From contig FUZG01000007.1 of assembly GCA_900168235.1 (NCBI GenBank), positions 123,973 to 187,972 of the forward strand: DNA of 64,000 nt, read 5' to 3'. The notes beneath the pieces were generated by a model. That model was given only the letters and a program-made list of their open reading frames with translations. It made no database searches and was not told where the DNA came from. This document shows, in pieces, positions 52,081-59,965 of this stretch. The DNA comes from Lachnospiraceae bacterium (GTDB taxonomy: Bacteria; Bacillota; Clostridia; Lachnospirales; Lachnospiraceae). The first letter of the stretch is position 1, and each line of letters begins with the position of its first letter. The position numbers and the translations under genes were made by a program.

Positions 52081-54468
52081 ATGAGAAAAGTATCATTTAA
52101 TACAGGATGGAAATGTGCACGAAAGGGCACAGAAAATTATATAGATGTAACAGTCCCACATGATGCGATGCTTCTCGATGAGAGGAGTGATGACAGCATA
52201 GGAGGGACAAATATAGGATGGTTTGAGGCACATGATTATATTTATGTGAAAAACTTTTTTGTCCCGGAAAACGAAAAGGATCTGGTTCACTATCTTGAAT
52301 TTGAAGGAGTTTATCACAAAGCGACTGTATATGTGAATGGTGAGGAGGCTGCGTATCATGACTATGGTTATACAGGATTTACAGTGGAGCTGGATAAATA
52401 TTTAAGATATGACTCTGAAAATGAGATCCGTGTGGAGGCGGTTAACTCTGATCAGCCAAACAGCCGCTGGTACTCGGGAACAGGTATATACAGACCGGTA
52501 TGGATGTACACTGTGCCCAAGGAACATATACTTCATGAAGGAGTAAGGGTAAAAACTGAAGATTATAAAAACAAAAAACTGCATATAGAAGTTTTTACAA
52601 ATGCAACCGGTAAAGTCAGGATGGAGATCGTTGATAACGGAAATGTGATAAGGATTATAGATGATCTCAAGGCGGAATACTTTGACGGAAGCTATATCTG
52701 TGAGTGCAATGTCAGTGAGCCTGGATTGGAACTCTGGAGTCCTAAAAAGCCAAGGCTTTACGATCTCAGAGTTTACTTTGGTGATGATATGGTGGAAGAA
52801 CGATTCGGAGTCAGAGAAGTGACTGTTACACCGAAGGACGGATTCTGCATCAATGGTGAAAGAGTGATCTTAAGAGGAGCATGTATCCACCATGATAATG
52901 GCATCTTAGGTGCCTGTGCTTATGATTTTGCAGAGCGCAGAAAGGTCAGGCTTTTAAGGAAAAATGGTTACAATGCCATAAGAAGCGCCCATAATCCGTG
53001 TTCAAAAGCCATGTTAAGAGCCTGTGATGAAATGGGAATGCTGGTCATGGATGAATATGTGGATGTCTGGTATATCCATAAGACGAAATATGACTATGCA
53101 GGAAAAGTCGAAAGTAATTATAAAGAAGATCTAATGTCTATGGTTTCTAAAGATTATAATCATCCGTCTGTCATCATGTATTCCACCGGTAATGAAGTAT
53201 CGGAAACTGCACAGAAGCGTGGTATAAAGCTGTGCGGAGATATGACAGATTATCTCCATGAGATAGATCCGACAAGACCTGTGAGCTGCGGTGTAAATAT
53301 CTTTTTCAATTTCTTAAGCTCCATGGGATTTGGCGTTTACAGCGATAAAAAGGCTGAAGCGGAAGTCAGCGGTAATAAAAAGAAAAAAGCAGTGGGCAGT
53401 GAATTTTTTAATAATCTCGCAGGAATCCTCGGAGCTGATTTCATGAAGTGCGGAGCGACTATTTATCCATGTGATGTAAAGACTCGTGACGCGTATGCAA
53501 ACATGGATGTAGCCGGATATAATTACGGCATTTTCAGATATAAGCATGACTTGAAAAAATATCCTGAACGTCTGATACTTGGCAGCGAGACCTTCTGCTC
53601 TGACGCATTTGATTTTTGGAAGATAGCGAAGAAGGAACCACGTATCATAGGTGATTTTGTCTGGGCAGGAATGGATTACCTCGGAGAACTTGGAGTCGGA
53701 GCCTGGGAATATGAAGAGTACGCGCCGGATTTTTCACATGGTAAAGGCTGGCTCACGGCAGGTTCCGGAAGAATCGATCTTACAGGCAAGCCTCTTGCTG
53801 AGATGACATATACAAAGGTTGCATTTGGTATAGAGAAACTGGGGCTGGCGGTTGTACCACTGAATGGTGCAGGAAAGAAGCATTCTCCCTCTGCGTGGAA
53901 GATGTCAAATGCGATCGAGAGCTGGTCATGGAGAGGGTATGAAGGAACTAAGACTAAGGCTGAAGTATACTCAAGAGCAGCGAGAGTTGAGCTCTGGCTT
54001 AACGGGCAGAAGATCGGAGAAAAGGAACCGGATAAGCACGCACGCTGTTATTTTGACGTTATCTATCAGAATGGTGAACTGACGGCTAAGTCTTTTGATA
54101 AAGAGGGAAGATTACTGGCAGAGAAGACCTTAAAGACCGGAGGAATCGCTGTGGAACTCCGGGCTGAAGCAGAGCAGAAAAGTATCAAAGCAACCGACGG
54201 TCTTGCATATATACGTCTTAAATATACAGATGAAAAAGGAGAGGTGCTTCCGCTGACTCGTGGTGAGATCACGGTAAGCGTAGAAAATGGTGAACTCGTC
54301 GGACTCGGAAGCGCCTGCCCGTATTATGAGAAGAGCTATAAGAGTAATACGGCAGATACCTATTACGGAGAGACCTTAGCGGTGGTACGACCTGAAAAAA
54401 CGGGAAAAATCGTTGTAAAAGCACATAGCGAATATGGCGATGCGGAAGTAGAGGTTGAGGTGGAGTAA
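52081..54468 (+). CDS. GH2 family beta-galactosidase/glucuronidase-like enzyme
   Basis: A 795-residue cytoplasmic GH2 enzyme. The N-terminal jelly-roll carries PHDAMLLDERSDDSIGGTNIGWF and NSRWYSGTGIYRPVW, an Ig-like domain follows, and the TIM barrel contains RGACIHHDNGILG and RSAHNPCSKAML. Catalytic residues are Glu372 (STGNEVSE, acid/base) and Glu503 (GSETFC, nucleophile). The C-terminus adds sandwich domains with YSRAARVELWLNGQKIG. There is no signal peptide, so it acts on imported oligosaccharides. The start at 52081 begins the jelly-roll; earlier in-frame codons overlap the kinase gene. It is last in the GH3-GH2 operon. Confidence 0.9.
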   Translation: MRKVSFNTGWKCARKGTENYIDVTVPHDAMLLDERSDDSIGGTNIGWFEAHDYIYVKNFFVPENEKDLVHYLEFEGVYHKATVYVNGEEAAYHDYGYTGFTVELDKYLRYDSENEIRVEAVNSDQPNSRWYSGTGIYRPVWMYTVPKEHILHEGVRVKTEDYKNKKLHIEVFTNATGKVRMEIVDNGNVIRIIDDLKAEYFDGSYICECNVSEPGLELWSPKKPRLYDLRVYFGDDMVEERFGVREVTVTPKDGFCINGERVILRGACIHHDNGILGACAYDFAERRKVRLLRKNGYNAIRSAHNPCSKAMLRACDEMGMLVMDEYVDVWYIHKTKYDYAGKVESNYKEDLMSMVSKDYNHPSVIMYSTGNEVSETAQKRGIKLCGDMTDYLHEIDPTRPVSCGVNIFFNFLSSMGFGVYSDKKAEAEVSGNKKKKAVGSEFFNNLAGILGADFMKCGATIYPCDVKTRDAYANMDVAGYNYGIFRYKHDLKKYPERLILGSETFCSDAFDFWKIAKKEPRIIGDFVWAGMDYLGELGVGAWEYEEYAPDFSHGKGWLTAGSGRIDLTGKPLAEMTYTKVAFGIEKLGLAVVPLNGAGKKHSPSAWKMSNAIESWSWRGYEGTKTKAEVYSRAARVELWLNGQKIGEKEPDKHARCYFDVIYQNGELTAKSFDKEGRLLAEKTLKTGGIAVELRAEAEQKSIKATDGLAYIRLKYTDEKGEVLPLTRGEITVSVENGELVGLGSACPYYEKSYKSNTADTYYGETLAVVRPEKTGKIVVKAHSEYGDAEVEVEVE

Positions 54469-54496
54469 TTTACACACCCATGATCTTCAAAATATT

Positions 54497-54539
54497 ACCA
54501 AGCACCTGAACAGGCAATTTGTCTGTTCAGGTGCTTGGT
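54497..54539 (+). terminator. Long-stem terminator after the GH2 gene
   Basis: ACCAAGCACCTGAACAG pairs perfectly over 17 bp with CTGTTCAGGTGCTTGGT around a 9-nt loop. The T-run is weak (GTTTATATG), but the stem is very stable. The rest of the gap to 54877 holds a hairpin repeat and otherwise nothing I recognise. Confidence 0.75.
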
Positions 54540-54775
54540 GTTTATATGACGTTTTTTACCTTTACAGGATGAAATGAAAGTGCTATATTCATTAAGCCTC
54601 AGTTGTATACATTAGAGGTGTCACGAGCATATCGCTCAAAAATCCCTAAATATAATTTATGTTTTGAAATATGACTTTTATATTCTTCATTATTTAACTT
54701 ATACGAGGAAGTATCTTTGGAATTCCTATAAGTAAAAAAATGCACAACGTGTATAAGATGCGGCGCGCGCGGATG

Positions 54776-54800
54776 GGAAGAGCCTACGGCTCCCATGCTT
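54776..54800 (+). repeat. 25-bp repeat, copy 2, inside a hairpin
   Basis: GGAAGA, G, CCTACGGCTCCC, then ATGCTT. It matches the minus strand at 36076-36100 with three mismatches. Here it forms ATGGG...GCC-TAC-GGC...CCCAT followed by TTATTTTTCT, so it could act as a terminator. Confidence 0.5.
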
Positions 54801-54877
54801 ATTTTTCTATCACCTTTAAGTATATTGATTGAGACGATCATTATAAAATGCTAAGATTAAGGAGAATAGAGAACTCT

Positions 54878-55554
54878 ATGAGTGAAAAGAAAAAGAGAAC
54901 AAGAAAAAAGTTTGAAGACCTTACAATTACAGATAATTACATGTTTCAGGCTGTAATGAAAAATCCAAGGCATGTTAAGCCGTTATTGGAAATGGTCATA
55001 GAGAAGAAGATAAGAAAGATAGAAGTAATCACACCTGAGAAAACAGTAGAAACTGGCTATGATTCCCGAGGAATCCGTATGGGAAGGATTGGTATATGTA
55101 TCCCTTTGAGACGTTGTGCAATTGGGATAGCAGCATAAAGATGAATGATCATGCGAAGCGCATTGTGTTGAATACAAAGGGAACAAAGGATAAAGAGGGT
55201 CATGAGGTCAGTGATGAGATAAAGGCAATGCTTTCCTATATGGATGGAAATGCGCCTGAATCGGAGTACTCAAAGATGCTTGATGACGCTGTGAAACAGA
55301 TTAAGGGAAGTCAGGAGAGGAGGCTTGAATATATGAATTTAAATGTATTTTCCGCAGATGAACGGGAATTGGGTGATTATAGAAGAGTTGTTAGTCAAAT
55401 TCGGGGTAACAACGATTTATTATCGGATGATGCAATGATAAAATTTATGAAAATATCTCCGGAAGTCCTACAACTTGTGCGTAAGGTTATATCCGAGCAT
55501 CCAGACTGGGATGATGAAGAAGTTGCAGATGAGGTTCTTGCTGGACTTGATTAA
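54878..55554 (+). pseudogene. Broken Rpn-like PD-(D/E)XK nuclease/transposase gene
   Basis: The N-terminal part reads KKFEDLTITDNYMFQAVM, then KPLLEMVIEKKIRKIEVITP and ETGYDSRGIRMG, the start of Rpn-type recombination-promoting nucleases. From about 55080 the family continues in another frame: KDWYMYPFETLC, RIVLNTKGTKD, YMDGNAPESEYSKML, ending HPDWDDEEVADEVLAGLD at 55554. The nuclease core with the PD and ExK residues, about 50-60 codons, is missing at the junction. The gene is therefore inactivated by an internal deletion plus frame change. Confidence 0.75.
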
Positions 55555-55576
55555 TTTAGAAGTATCTTAAATAAAA

Positions 55577-55921
55577 ACGGAGGATCAGATGGTAGCCTGT
55601 GATTATGTTGGAATTGAATCCGGAAGAAAGGTACCTGATAAGTTTGCAAAAGCAGGATTCCATGCAACAAAGAGCGAGTATGTTGATGCTCCACTTATTG
55701 ATGAGCTTCCGATGGCTCTTGAGTGCAAGGTTAAGAGTTTTGAAAATGGTATCCTTATCGGAGAGATTGTAAATGTATCTGCTGATGAGAGCGTTGTTAC
55801 AGATGGAAACATAGATCCAAAGAAACTTAAGCCGATAACATTTGACCCATGCAATAATGTTTATATTGGGCTTGGAGATAAGGTTGGAAATGCATTTAAT
55901 GATGGAGCAAAGTTAAAATAA
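55577..55921 (+). pseudogene. C-terminal fragment of a flavin reductase-family gene
   Basis: The sequence TEDQMVACDYVGIESGRKVP, FHATKSEYVDAPLIDELPMA, LIGEIVNVSADESV and GNIDPKKLKPITFDP is the C-terminal half of an FMN-binding flavin reductase. The N-terminal half with the FMN phosphate site is absent. An apparent binding site before the ATG at 55589 is in fact the codons for T-E-D-Q of the ancestral protein. It might still make a 110-residue product, but not a complete enzyme. Confidence 0.7.
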
Positions 55922-55923
55922 TT

Positions 55924-56064
55924 GTTCGTGTTAAACGAATGATGTCGATAGAAATGGCAGAGGACAAGGCCGAAATGGATTGTATAAACGAGGGTATCAT
56001 AAAGGATGTTTTATCCGAGGAAAGGTCGGCAGTTAAGTATAAAAAGAAATTTGACGAGTACTGA
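55924..56064 (+). pseudogene. Second C-terminal remnant of an Rpn-like gene
   Basis: VRVKRMMSIEMAEDKAEMDC then INEGIIKDVLSEERSAVKYK and KKFDEY-stop. The first 37 bases of the conserved block are shared with the remnant at 45636-45782 except for one base, but this copy retains the family tail. It has no start codon with a binding site. Confidence 0.6.
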
Positions 56065-56079
56065 GAAAGCAGGATAAAC

Positions 56080-56478
56080 ATGATTTTTGGATTACATCAC
56101 ATCTCATTAAAGTGCGGCACAACTGAGGAATTTGAGAAAACGAAGAGTTTTTATCTTGAAGTTCTTGATTTCAAGCTTGTAAGAGAATGGTCTGAAGGCT
56201 GCATGATTGATTTTGGAAATGGCATGCTTGAGATTTTTAGAAATGGAGTCGGGATCAAAACAACGGGAGCACTTCGTCATATAGCTTTTGCAACAGATGA
56301 CGTTGATGAAGTGGTAAGGAAAGTAAAGGAAGCCGGATATGAGGTTTTCATAGAACCAAAGAATATCGTGATCAATTCTGAACCGGAATATCCTGCCAGG
56401 GTTGCATTCTGCTTTGGCCCTCTTGGAGAGGAGATTGAATTCTTTCAGGAAAGACTTTACCCTCACGTTCCGTCATAG
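56080..56478 (+). CDS. VOC (glyoxalase-like) family protein
   Basis: A 132-residue vicinal-oxygen-chelate protein with two modules: FGLHHISLKC, then CMIDFGNGMLEIF in the first, and LRHIAFATDDVDEVVRKV with FCFGPLGEEIEFFQE in the second. The H...E...H...E metal-ligand pattern is present. Such small proteins include lactoylglutathione lyases, but substrate cannot be assigned. The ATG follows AAGCAGGATAAAC. It is a single small gene amid remnants and may be an independent insertion. Confidence 0.8.
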   Translation: MIFGLHHISLKCGTTEEFEKTKSFYLEVLDFKLVREWSEGCMIDFGNGMLEIFRNGVGIKTTGALRHIAFATDDVDEVVRKVKEAGYEVFIEPKNIVINSEPEYPARVAFCFGPLGEEIEFFQERLYPHVPS

Positions 56479-56556
56479 GCTACGATAGACTTTGTATACG
56501 GAGATGGAGCAGCAAAGTATATCGGAGAAGCGATTGAAGCTTTTTATAAAAGATAA
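56479..56556 (+). pseudogene. Short coding remnant after the VOC gene
   Basis: In frame with the VOC gene but after its TAG stop, 25 codons read ATIDFVYGDGAAKYIGEAIE then AFYKR-stop. It looks like the C-terminus of another protein. It has no start codon. I do not recognise the family. Confidence 0.35.
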
Positions 56557-56633
56557 ATCCTTTTAGCGGGAGGTGCATAGTTTTGCACATTACTGGTGCG
56601 AGCTGTAAATTATAGGTCTGAAAGGAAGCGAAC

Positions 56634-56999
56634 ATGGAATTTATAAGAAGTGACAGCATTGTTGAATTATCGAATCCGGGAGTAACCTCCAGGCAGCTTC
56701 TAAACCCTGACAATTCTTCAAGTAAGAGGGTGACGATCACTGAAGTTCATCTTGAAATTGGTGCCTGTCAGCCAAGGCATGTCCATGAAGCATCCGAACA
56801 GATCTGGTATGCAACAAAAGGTTCAGGCAAATTGCTGCTCGCCGATGATGCAGAGAAAGATTTTAAAGCAGGGGATGTGGTGAGGTTTGCGGATAAAGAT
56901 GTGCATGGTCTGTTAAATGATGGAGATGAGGAATTTGTATATGTGTCGGTAACAGCGCCGCCAATTAATTTTGGATATGCATATCAGGGAAAGAAATAG
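56634..56999 (+). CDS. Cupin-domain protein
   Basis: A 121-residue single-domain cupin. Motif 1 is LEIGACQPRHVHEASEQIWY, giving the H-x-H...E metal set, and motif 2 is GDVVRFADKDVHGLLNDG. Small cupins of this kind can be sugar isomerases, dioxygenases or sensors; the exact role is unknown. GAAAGGAAG precedes the ATG. Codon use and G+C are similar to its surroundings. Confidence 0.82.
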   Translation: MEFIRSDSIVELSNPGVTSRQLLNPDNSSSKRVTITEVHLEIGACQPRHVHEASEQIWYATKGSGKLLLADDAEKDFKAGDVVRFADKDVHGLLNDGDEEFVYVSVTAPPINFGYAYQGKK

Positions 57000-57062
57000 A
57001 AAATTAGACCCCGCCCTCTTTCTTTTCTATGAAGCTTAATCTGATTTACGGAAGTAAGGTAT

Positions 57063-57173
57063 TTATTGCGGATGCGTTTTTTCAGGAAACAGCTCATTTA
57101 AAAGCTGATTCTGGTAGTTGGCATCTGTTGCTGCTCGGCGTAAATCTTCAATGCGGGAATTAAGCTTTTCCAT
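57063..57173 (-). CDS. Possible 36-residue small protein
   Basis: A short frame encoding MEKLNSRIEDLRRAATDANY followed by QNQLLNELFPEKTHPQ. The amphipathic, charged composition looks protein-like, but there is no good ribosome-binding site and nothing recognisable. It is the only coding signal in the 57000-57290 gap; it could be a small gene or a remnant. Confidence 0.25.
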   Translation of the reverse strand: MEKLNSRIEDLRRAATDANYQNQLLNELFPEKTHPQ

Positions 57174-57287
57174 TCATGTTTATTTTACCATTTTGAAAGA
57201 GAGTTTTATAGATTTCGTAACAAAACAGCGTTAAAAGCCGGCGTTACTCCGGTGTCAATGAGTCAACAAAAACACCCTACCTACATA

Positions 57288-57315
57288 TTGACAAGCCAAT
57301 AAATAAAAGCTATCA
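57288..57315 (+). promoter_or_regulatory. Promoter of the ribU riboswitch transcript
   Basis: A consensus TTGACA (57288-57293), 16 nt and TATCAT (57310-57315), about 20 nt before the start of the riboswitch. Confidence 0.7.
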
Positions 57316-57342
57316 TGCAGACATAAAAATAAAACATATGGA

Positions 57343-57453
57343 AATTCTTCGGGGCGGGGTGCAATTCCCCACCGGCGGTAAAGCCCGCGAGTCTTTATAG
57401 ATTGATCCGGTGAGATTCCGGAGCCGACAGTAAAGTCTGGATGGTAGAAGAAT
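57343..57453 (+). ncRNA. FMN riboswitch (RFN element)
   Basis: The closing stem ATTCTTC/GAAGAAT, the conserved core GGGGCGGGGTGCAATTCCCC, ACCGGCGGTAAAGCCCGCGA, the variable arm, and GGAGCCGACAGTAAAGTCTG are the hallmarks of the FMN aptamer. It is followed by a terminator hairpin and the ribU gene, so FMN binding should promote early termination. Confidence 0.97.
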
Positions 57454-57479
57454 GATGCTTATTATGCATGCAATCACGT

Positions 57480-57508
57480 CCCGTAGTCATAGACTGCGGG
57501 ATTTTTTT
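57480..57508 (+). terminator. Riboswitch-controlled terminator
   Basis: CCCGTAGTC/GACTGCGGG with an ATA loop, then A and seven Ts. It is the expression platform of the FMN riboswitch. Confidence 0.88.
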
Positions 57509-57542
57509 GACCTTGAACGAGAATTTCCGAAAGGAGATTAAA

Positions 57543-58169
57543 ATGAGTCATAACGAAATGACAATGAACCCGCAAACAGCAGCCAGAAGCTCAAGGCTCA
57601 GAACCATGTGCGGAACAGCAATGCTTTCAGCAGTAGCATATGTACTGATGTTTCTGGAGTTTCCTGTACCCATGCTCATGCCGCCATTCATAAAGATGGA
57701 TTTCTCAGATCTGCCGGCACTCCTCGCATCCTTTGCGTATGGACCGGTAAGCGGTATAGCAGTATGTCTCGTAAAGAACCTGATCCATCTCCTCAATACA
57801 CAGTCAGGCGGTGTAGGCGAAATATCCAACTTCCTTCTGGGGGCAGTATTCGTAAGCGTGTCAGGTATCGTATACGGCAAGATGCATAGCAAAAAGGGCG
57901 CAGTCATCGGTTCCGTCATCGGAGCAGCGATAATGGCAGCAGCAAGCCTGTTTATCAACTACTACATCGTATATCCCGTATACACAGCATTTATGCCTAT
58001 GGAAGCCATCATCGGTGCATACAAGGTGATCAATAGCGGTGTAGAAAATCTTTGGCAGTGTCTTCTTATGTTTAATGTACCATTTACATTTATAAAAGGA
58101 CTCTGTTCGGTAGTGATCACTTTCCTGATCTATAAACCGCTGTCACCTATCCTCAAGGGAAACCTCTGA
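57543..58169 (+). CDS. ribU: Riboflavin ECF transporter S component
   Basis: A 208-residue membrane protein with about six hydrophobic segments, homologous to RibU: an early segment MLSAVAYVLMFLEFPVPM, then FIKMDFSDLPALLASFAYGP and GIAVCLVKNLIHLLNTQSGG. It binds riboflavin and works with shared EcfT/EcfA modules. The start at 57543 has AAAGGAG upstream; the longer frame overlaps the riboswitch terminator and is not translated. Controlled by the FMN riboswitch. Confidence 0.94.
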   Translation: MSHNEMTMNPQTAARSSRLRTMCGTAMLSAVAYVLMFLEFPVPMLMPPFIKMDFSDLPALLASFAYGPVSGIAVCLVKNLIHLLNTQSGGVGEISNFLLGAVFVSVSGIVYGKMHSKKGAVIGSVIGAAIMAAASLFINYYIVYPVYTAFMPMEAIIGAYKVINSGVENLWQCLLMFNVPFTFIKGLCSVVITFLIYKPLSPILKGNL

Positions 58170-58237
58170 TAAGGAAATGTAAAGTGTCCAAAATTCCGAA
58201 CAGTGCCGAAATACAAGGCTTGTCGGGAGTGGGCTTG

Positions 58238-58266
58238 TTGCAGTATTAAAAATAGTTATATATAAT
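58238..58266 (+). promoter_or_regulatory. Promoter of the tsaE operon
   Basis: TTGCAG (58238-58243), 17 nt and TATAAT (58261-58266). The following hairpin overlaps the predicted transcription start. Confidence 0.6.
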
Positions 58267-58267
58267 A

Positions 58268-58304
58268 AAGGCACATTCATGCTTAACATGGCTGAATGTG
58301 CCTT
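58268..58304 (+). terminator. Terminator-like hairpin before tsaE
   Basis: AAGGCACATTCA pairs with TGAATGTGCCTT over 12 bp, followed by ATTGCTTT. It is likely the terminator of ribU, placed just inside the start of the tsaE transcript. Confidence 0.7.
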
Positions 58305-58331
58305 ATTGCTTTCTATGAATGGAGAGATCTG

Positions 58332-58790
58332 ATGGAGATCATTGAAACACACGATGCAGGGGAAACCCGCGCATTTGGAAAAAAGATGGGACAGGAAGCA
58401 AAGCCCGGAGATGTGATCGCGCTTCTTGGAGACCTCGGAGTAGGAAAAACAGTTTTCACCAAAGGCTTTGCCGAAGGTCTGGAAATAGACGAAACAATAA
58501 ATTCTCCCACATTTACGATCCTTCAGAGCTATGACTCCGGACGTATACCGCTTTACCATTTCGATGTGTACCGTATCGGAGACGTAGAAGAAATGGATGA
58601 GATCGGTTACGAGGACTGTTTCTACGGAGACGGTGTAAGCCTCGTAGAATGGGCAGGACGTATCACAGATATCCTTCCGCAGGACATAGTTGCGGTCAGG
58701 ATCGAGAAAGATCCTGAAAAAGGCTTTGACTACCGCAGGATAACTGTGGAAAAAGGTATAAATAATATAGATTGGACAAAAGAAAAATGA
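58332..58790 (+). CDS. tsaE: tRNA t6A synthesis ATPase TsaE
   Basis: A 152-residue P-loop ATPase of the TsaE (YjeE) family, needed for the threonylcarbamoyl-adenosine modification of tRNAs reading ANN codons. Walker A is LLGDLGVGKTVF, followed by INSPTFTILQSY and the conserved LYHFDVYR and LVEWAGRI segments. The start at 58332 has GGAGAG upstream; the in-frame ATG at 58296 lies in the preceding hairpin. The stop overlaps the tsaB start (ATGA). Confidence 0.95.
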   Translation: MEIIETHDAGETRAFGKKMGQEAKPGDVIALLGDLGVGKTVFTKGFAEGLEIDETINSPTFTILQSYDSGRIPLYHFDVYRIGDVEEMDEIGYEDCFYGDGVSLVEWAGRITDILPQDIVAVRIEKDPEKGFDYRRITVEKGINNIDWTKEK

Positions 58791-59506
58791 AGATACTTGC
58801 AGTTGATTCGTCCGGTCTCGTTGCCAGTGTGGCAATACTGGAAGATGATGTACTCCTTTCAGAGTATACGGTTGATTATAAGAAGACACATTCCCAGACA
58901 CTCATGCCAATGATCGATGAGATCGTTCGGATGACAGAACTTGACATGGGAAGTCTTGACGCGATCGCGGTAGCAGGCGGTCCGGGCTCATTTACCGGAC
59001 TCAGGATAGGTTCATCTACGGTAAAAGGAATAGCAGATGTCCTTCATATACCGGTTATCTCAGTTCCGACAGTCGACGCTCTGGCGTATAACCTCGTCGG
59101 GGCAGCGGGACTTGTAGTTCCCATAATGGATGCCAGGAGAAGTCAGGTATATACCGGAATATATGAGTTCAACGAAAAAAATGAGCTCGAAACCATAGAA
59201 CCACAGTGTGCGCTTGCTATTACAGATCTTCTCGATAAATTAAATAATATAGGAAGAAATGTAACATTCCTTGGCGACGGAGTACCGGTATTCCGCGAAA
59301 AAATAGCAGAAAATCTTAAAGTTCCGTTCAACTTTGCGCCTGCACATATGTCAAGACAGCGTGCCGGAGCAGTAGGAGCTCTCGCTGAAATATATTATAA
59401 GTCCGGAAAATATACAGACGCTTCTGAACATAAGCCGGATTACCTGAGAAAATCCCAGGCAGAGCGCGAAAGAGAAGAAAAAATGGCAGGAGAGAAAAAT
59501 GCCTGA
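58787..59506 (+). CDS. tsaB: tRNA t6A synthesis protein TsaB
   Basis: A 239-residue ASKHA-fold protein (YeaZ/TsaB), the scaffold partner of TsaD. It begins KILAVDSSGLVASVAILED and has the conserved VAGGPGSFTGLRIGSSTVKG and MDARRSQVYTGIY. It lacks the metal-binding histidines of TsaD, as expected. Start ATGA overlaps tsaE and its end overlaps rimI by 8 nt, giving tight coupling. Confidence 0.95.
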   Translation: MKILAVDSSGLVASVAILEDDVLLSEYTVDYKKTHSQTLMPMIDEIVRMTELDMGSLDAIAVAGGPGSFTGLRIGSSTVKGIADVLHIPVISVPTVDALAYNLVGAAGLVVPIMDARRSQVYTGIYEFNEKNELETIEPQCALAITDLLDKLNNIGRNVTFLGDGVPVFREKIAENLKVPFNFAPAHMSRQRAGAVGALAEIYYKSGKYTDASEHKPDYLRKSQAEREREEKMAGEKNA

Positions 59507-59939
59507 ATTTCGACGCCTTTCTATAGAAGATATTCCATCGGTGAGTAAACTCGAAAAAGAAACCTTTGGAAGTGAAGCATGGTCTGAGAAGGACTATATA
59601 GAAGTACTTGGACTCAGCTATGCCTACTATCTGGTTGTGTATGAAGGCGAAAAGCTGATAGGAAGCTGCGGCCTCCGTAATATGTGCGGCGATGGAGAAA
59701 TCACAAATGTGATGATCGTTCCGAATGAGAGAAAAAAAGGCATCGGAGAAAAGATGCTTTTAGAACTTATGAGCCGTACCAAAGAGATCGGTGTCAGGGA
59801 GTTTACCCTTGAAGTACGTTCTCAAAATATGCCGGCGATAGGTCTCTATAAAAAATTGGGCTTTGTCGAAGAAGGAATGCGTCCGAAGTTTTATACCGAT
59901 CCTTCAGATGATGCCGTCATCATGTGGAAACGACAGTAA
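59499..59939 (+). CDS. rimI: Ribosomal protein S18 alanine N-acetyltransferase
   Basis: A 146-residue GNAT acetyltransferase. The acetyl-CoA binding motif is VMIVPNERKKGIGEKML, followed by FTLEVRSQNMPAIGLYKKLGF, typical of RimI, which acetylates the N-terminus of ribosomal protein S18. It is encoded with tsaB and tsaD in many Firmicutes. It overlaps tsaB by 8 nt. Confidence 0.9.
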   Translation: MPEFRRLSIEDIPSVSKLEKETFGSEAWSEKDYIEVLGLSYAYYLVVYEGEKLIGSCGLRNMCGDGEITNVMIVPNERKKGIGEKMLLELMSRTKEIGVREFTLEVRSQNMPAIGLYKKLGFVEEGMRPKFYTDPSDDAVIMWKRQ

Positions 59940-59965
59940 AAATATAATAGATTTGAGGAAATTTA

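Noticed and set aside
54599..54841. Minus-strand open frame of 80 codons after the GH2 gene
   Set aside because: It runs through the 25-bp hairpin repeat, lacks a ribosome-binding site and shows no family resemblance.
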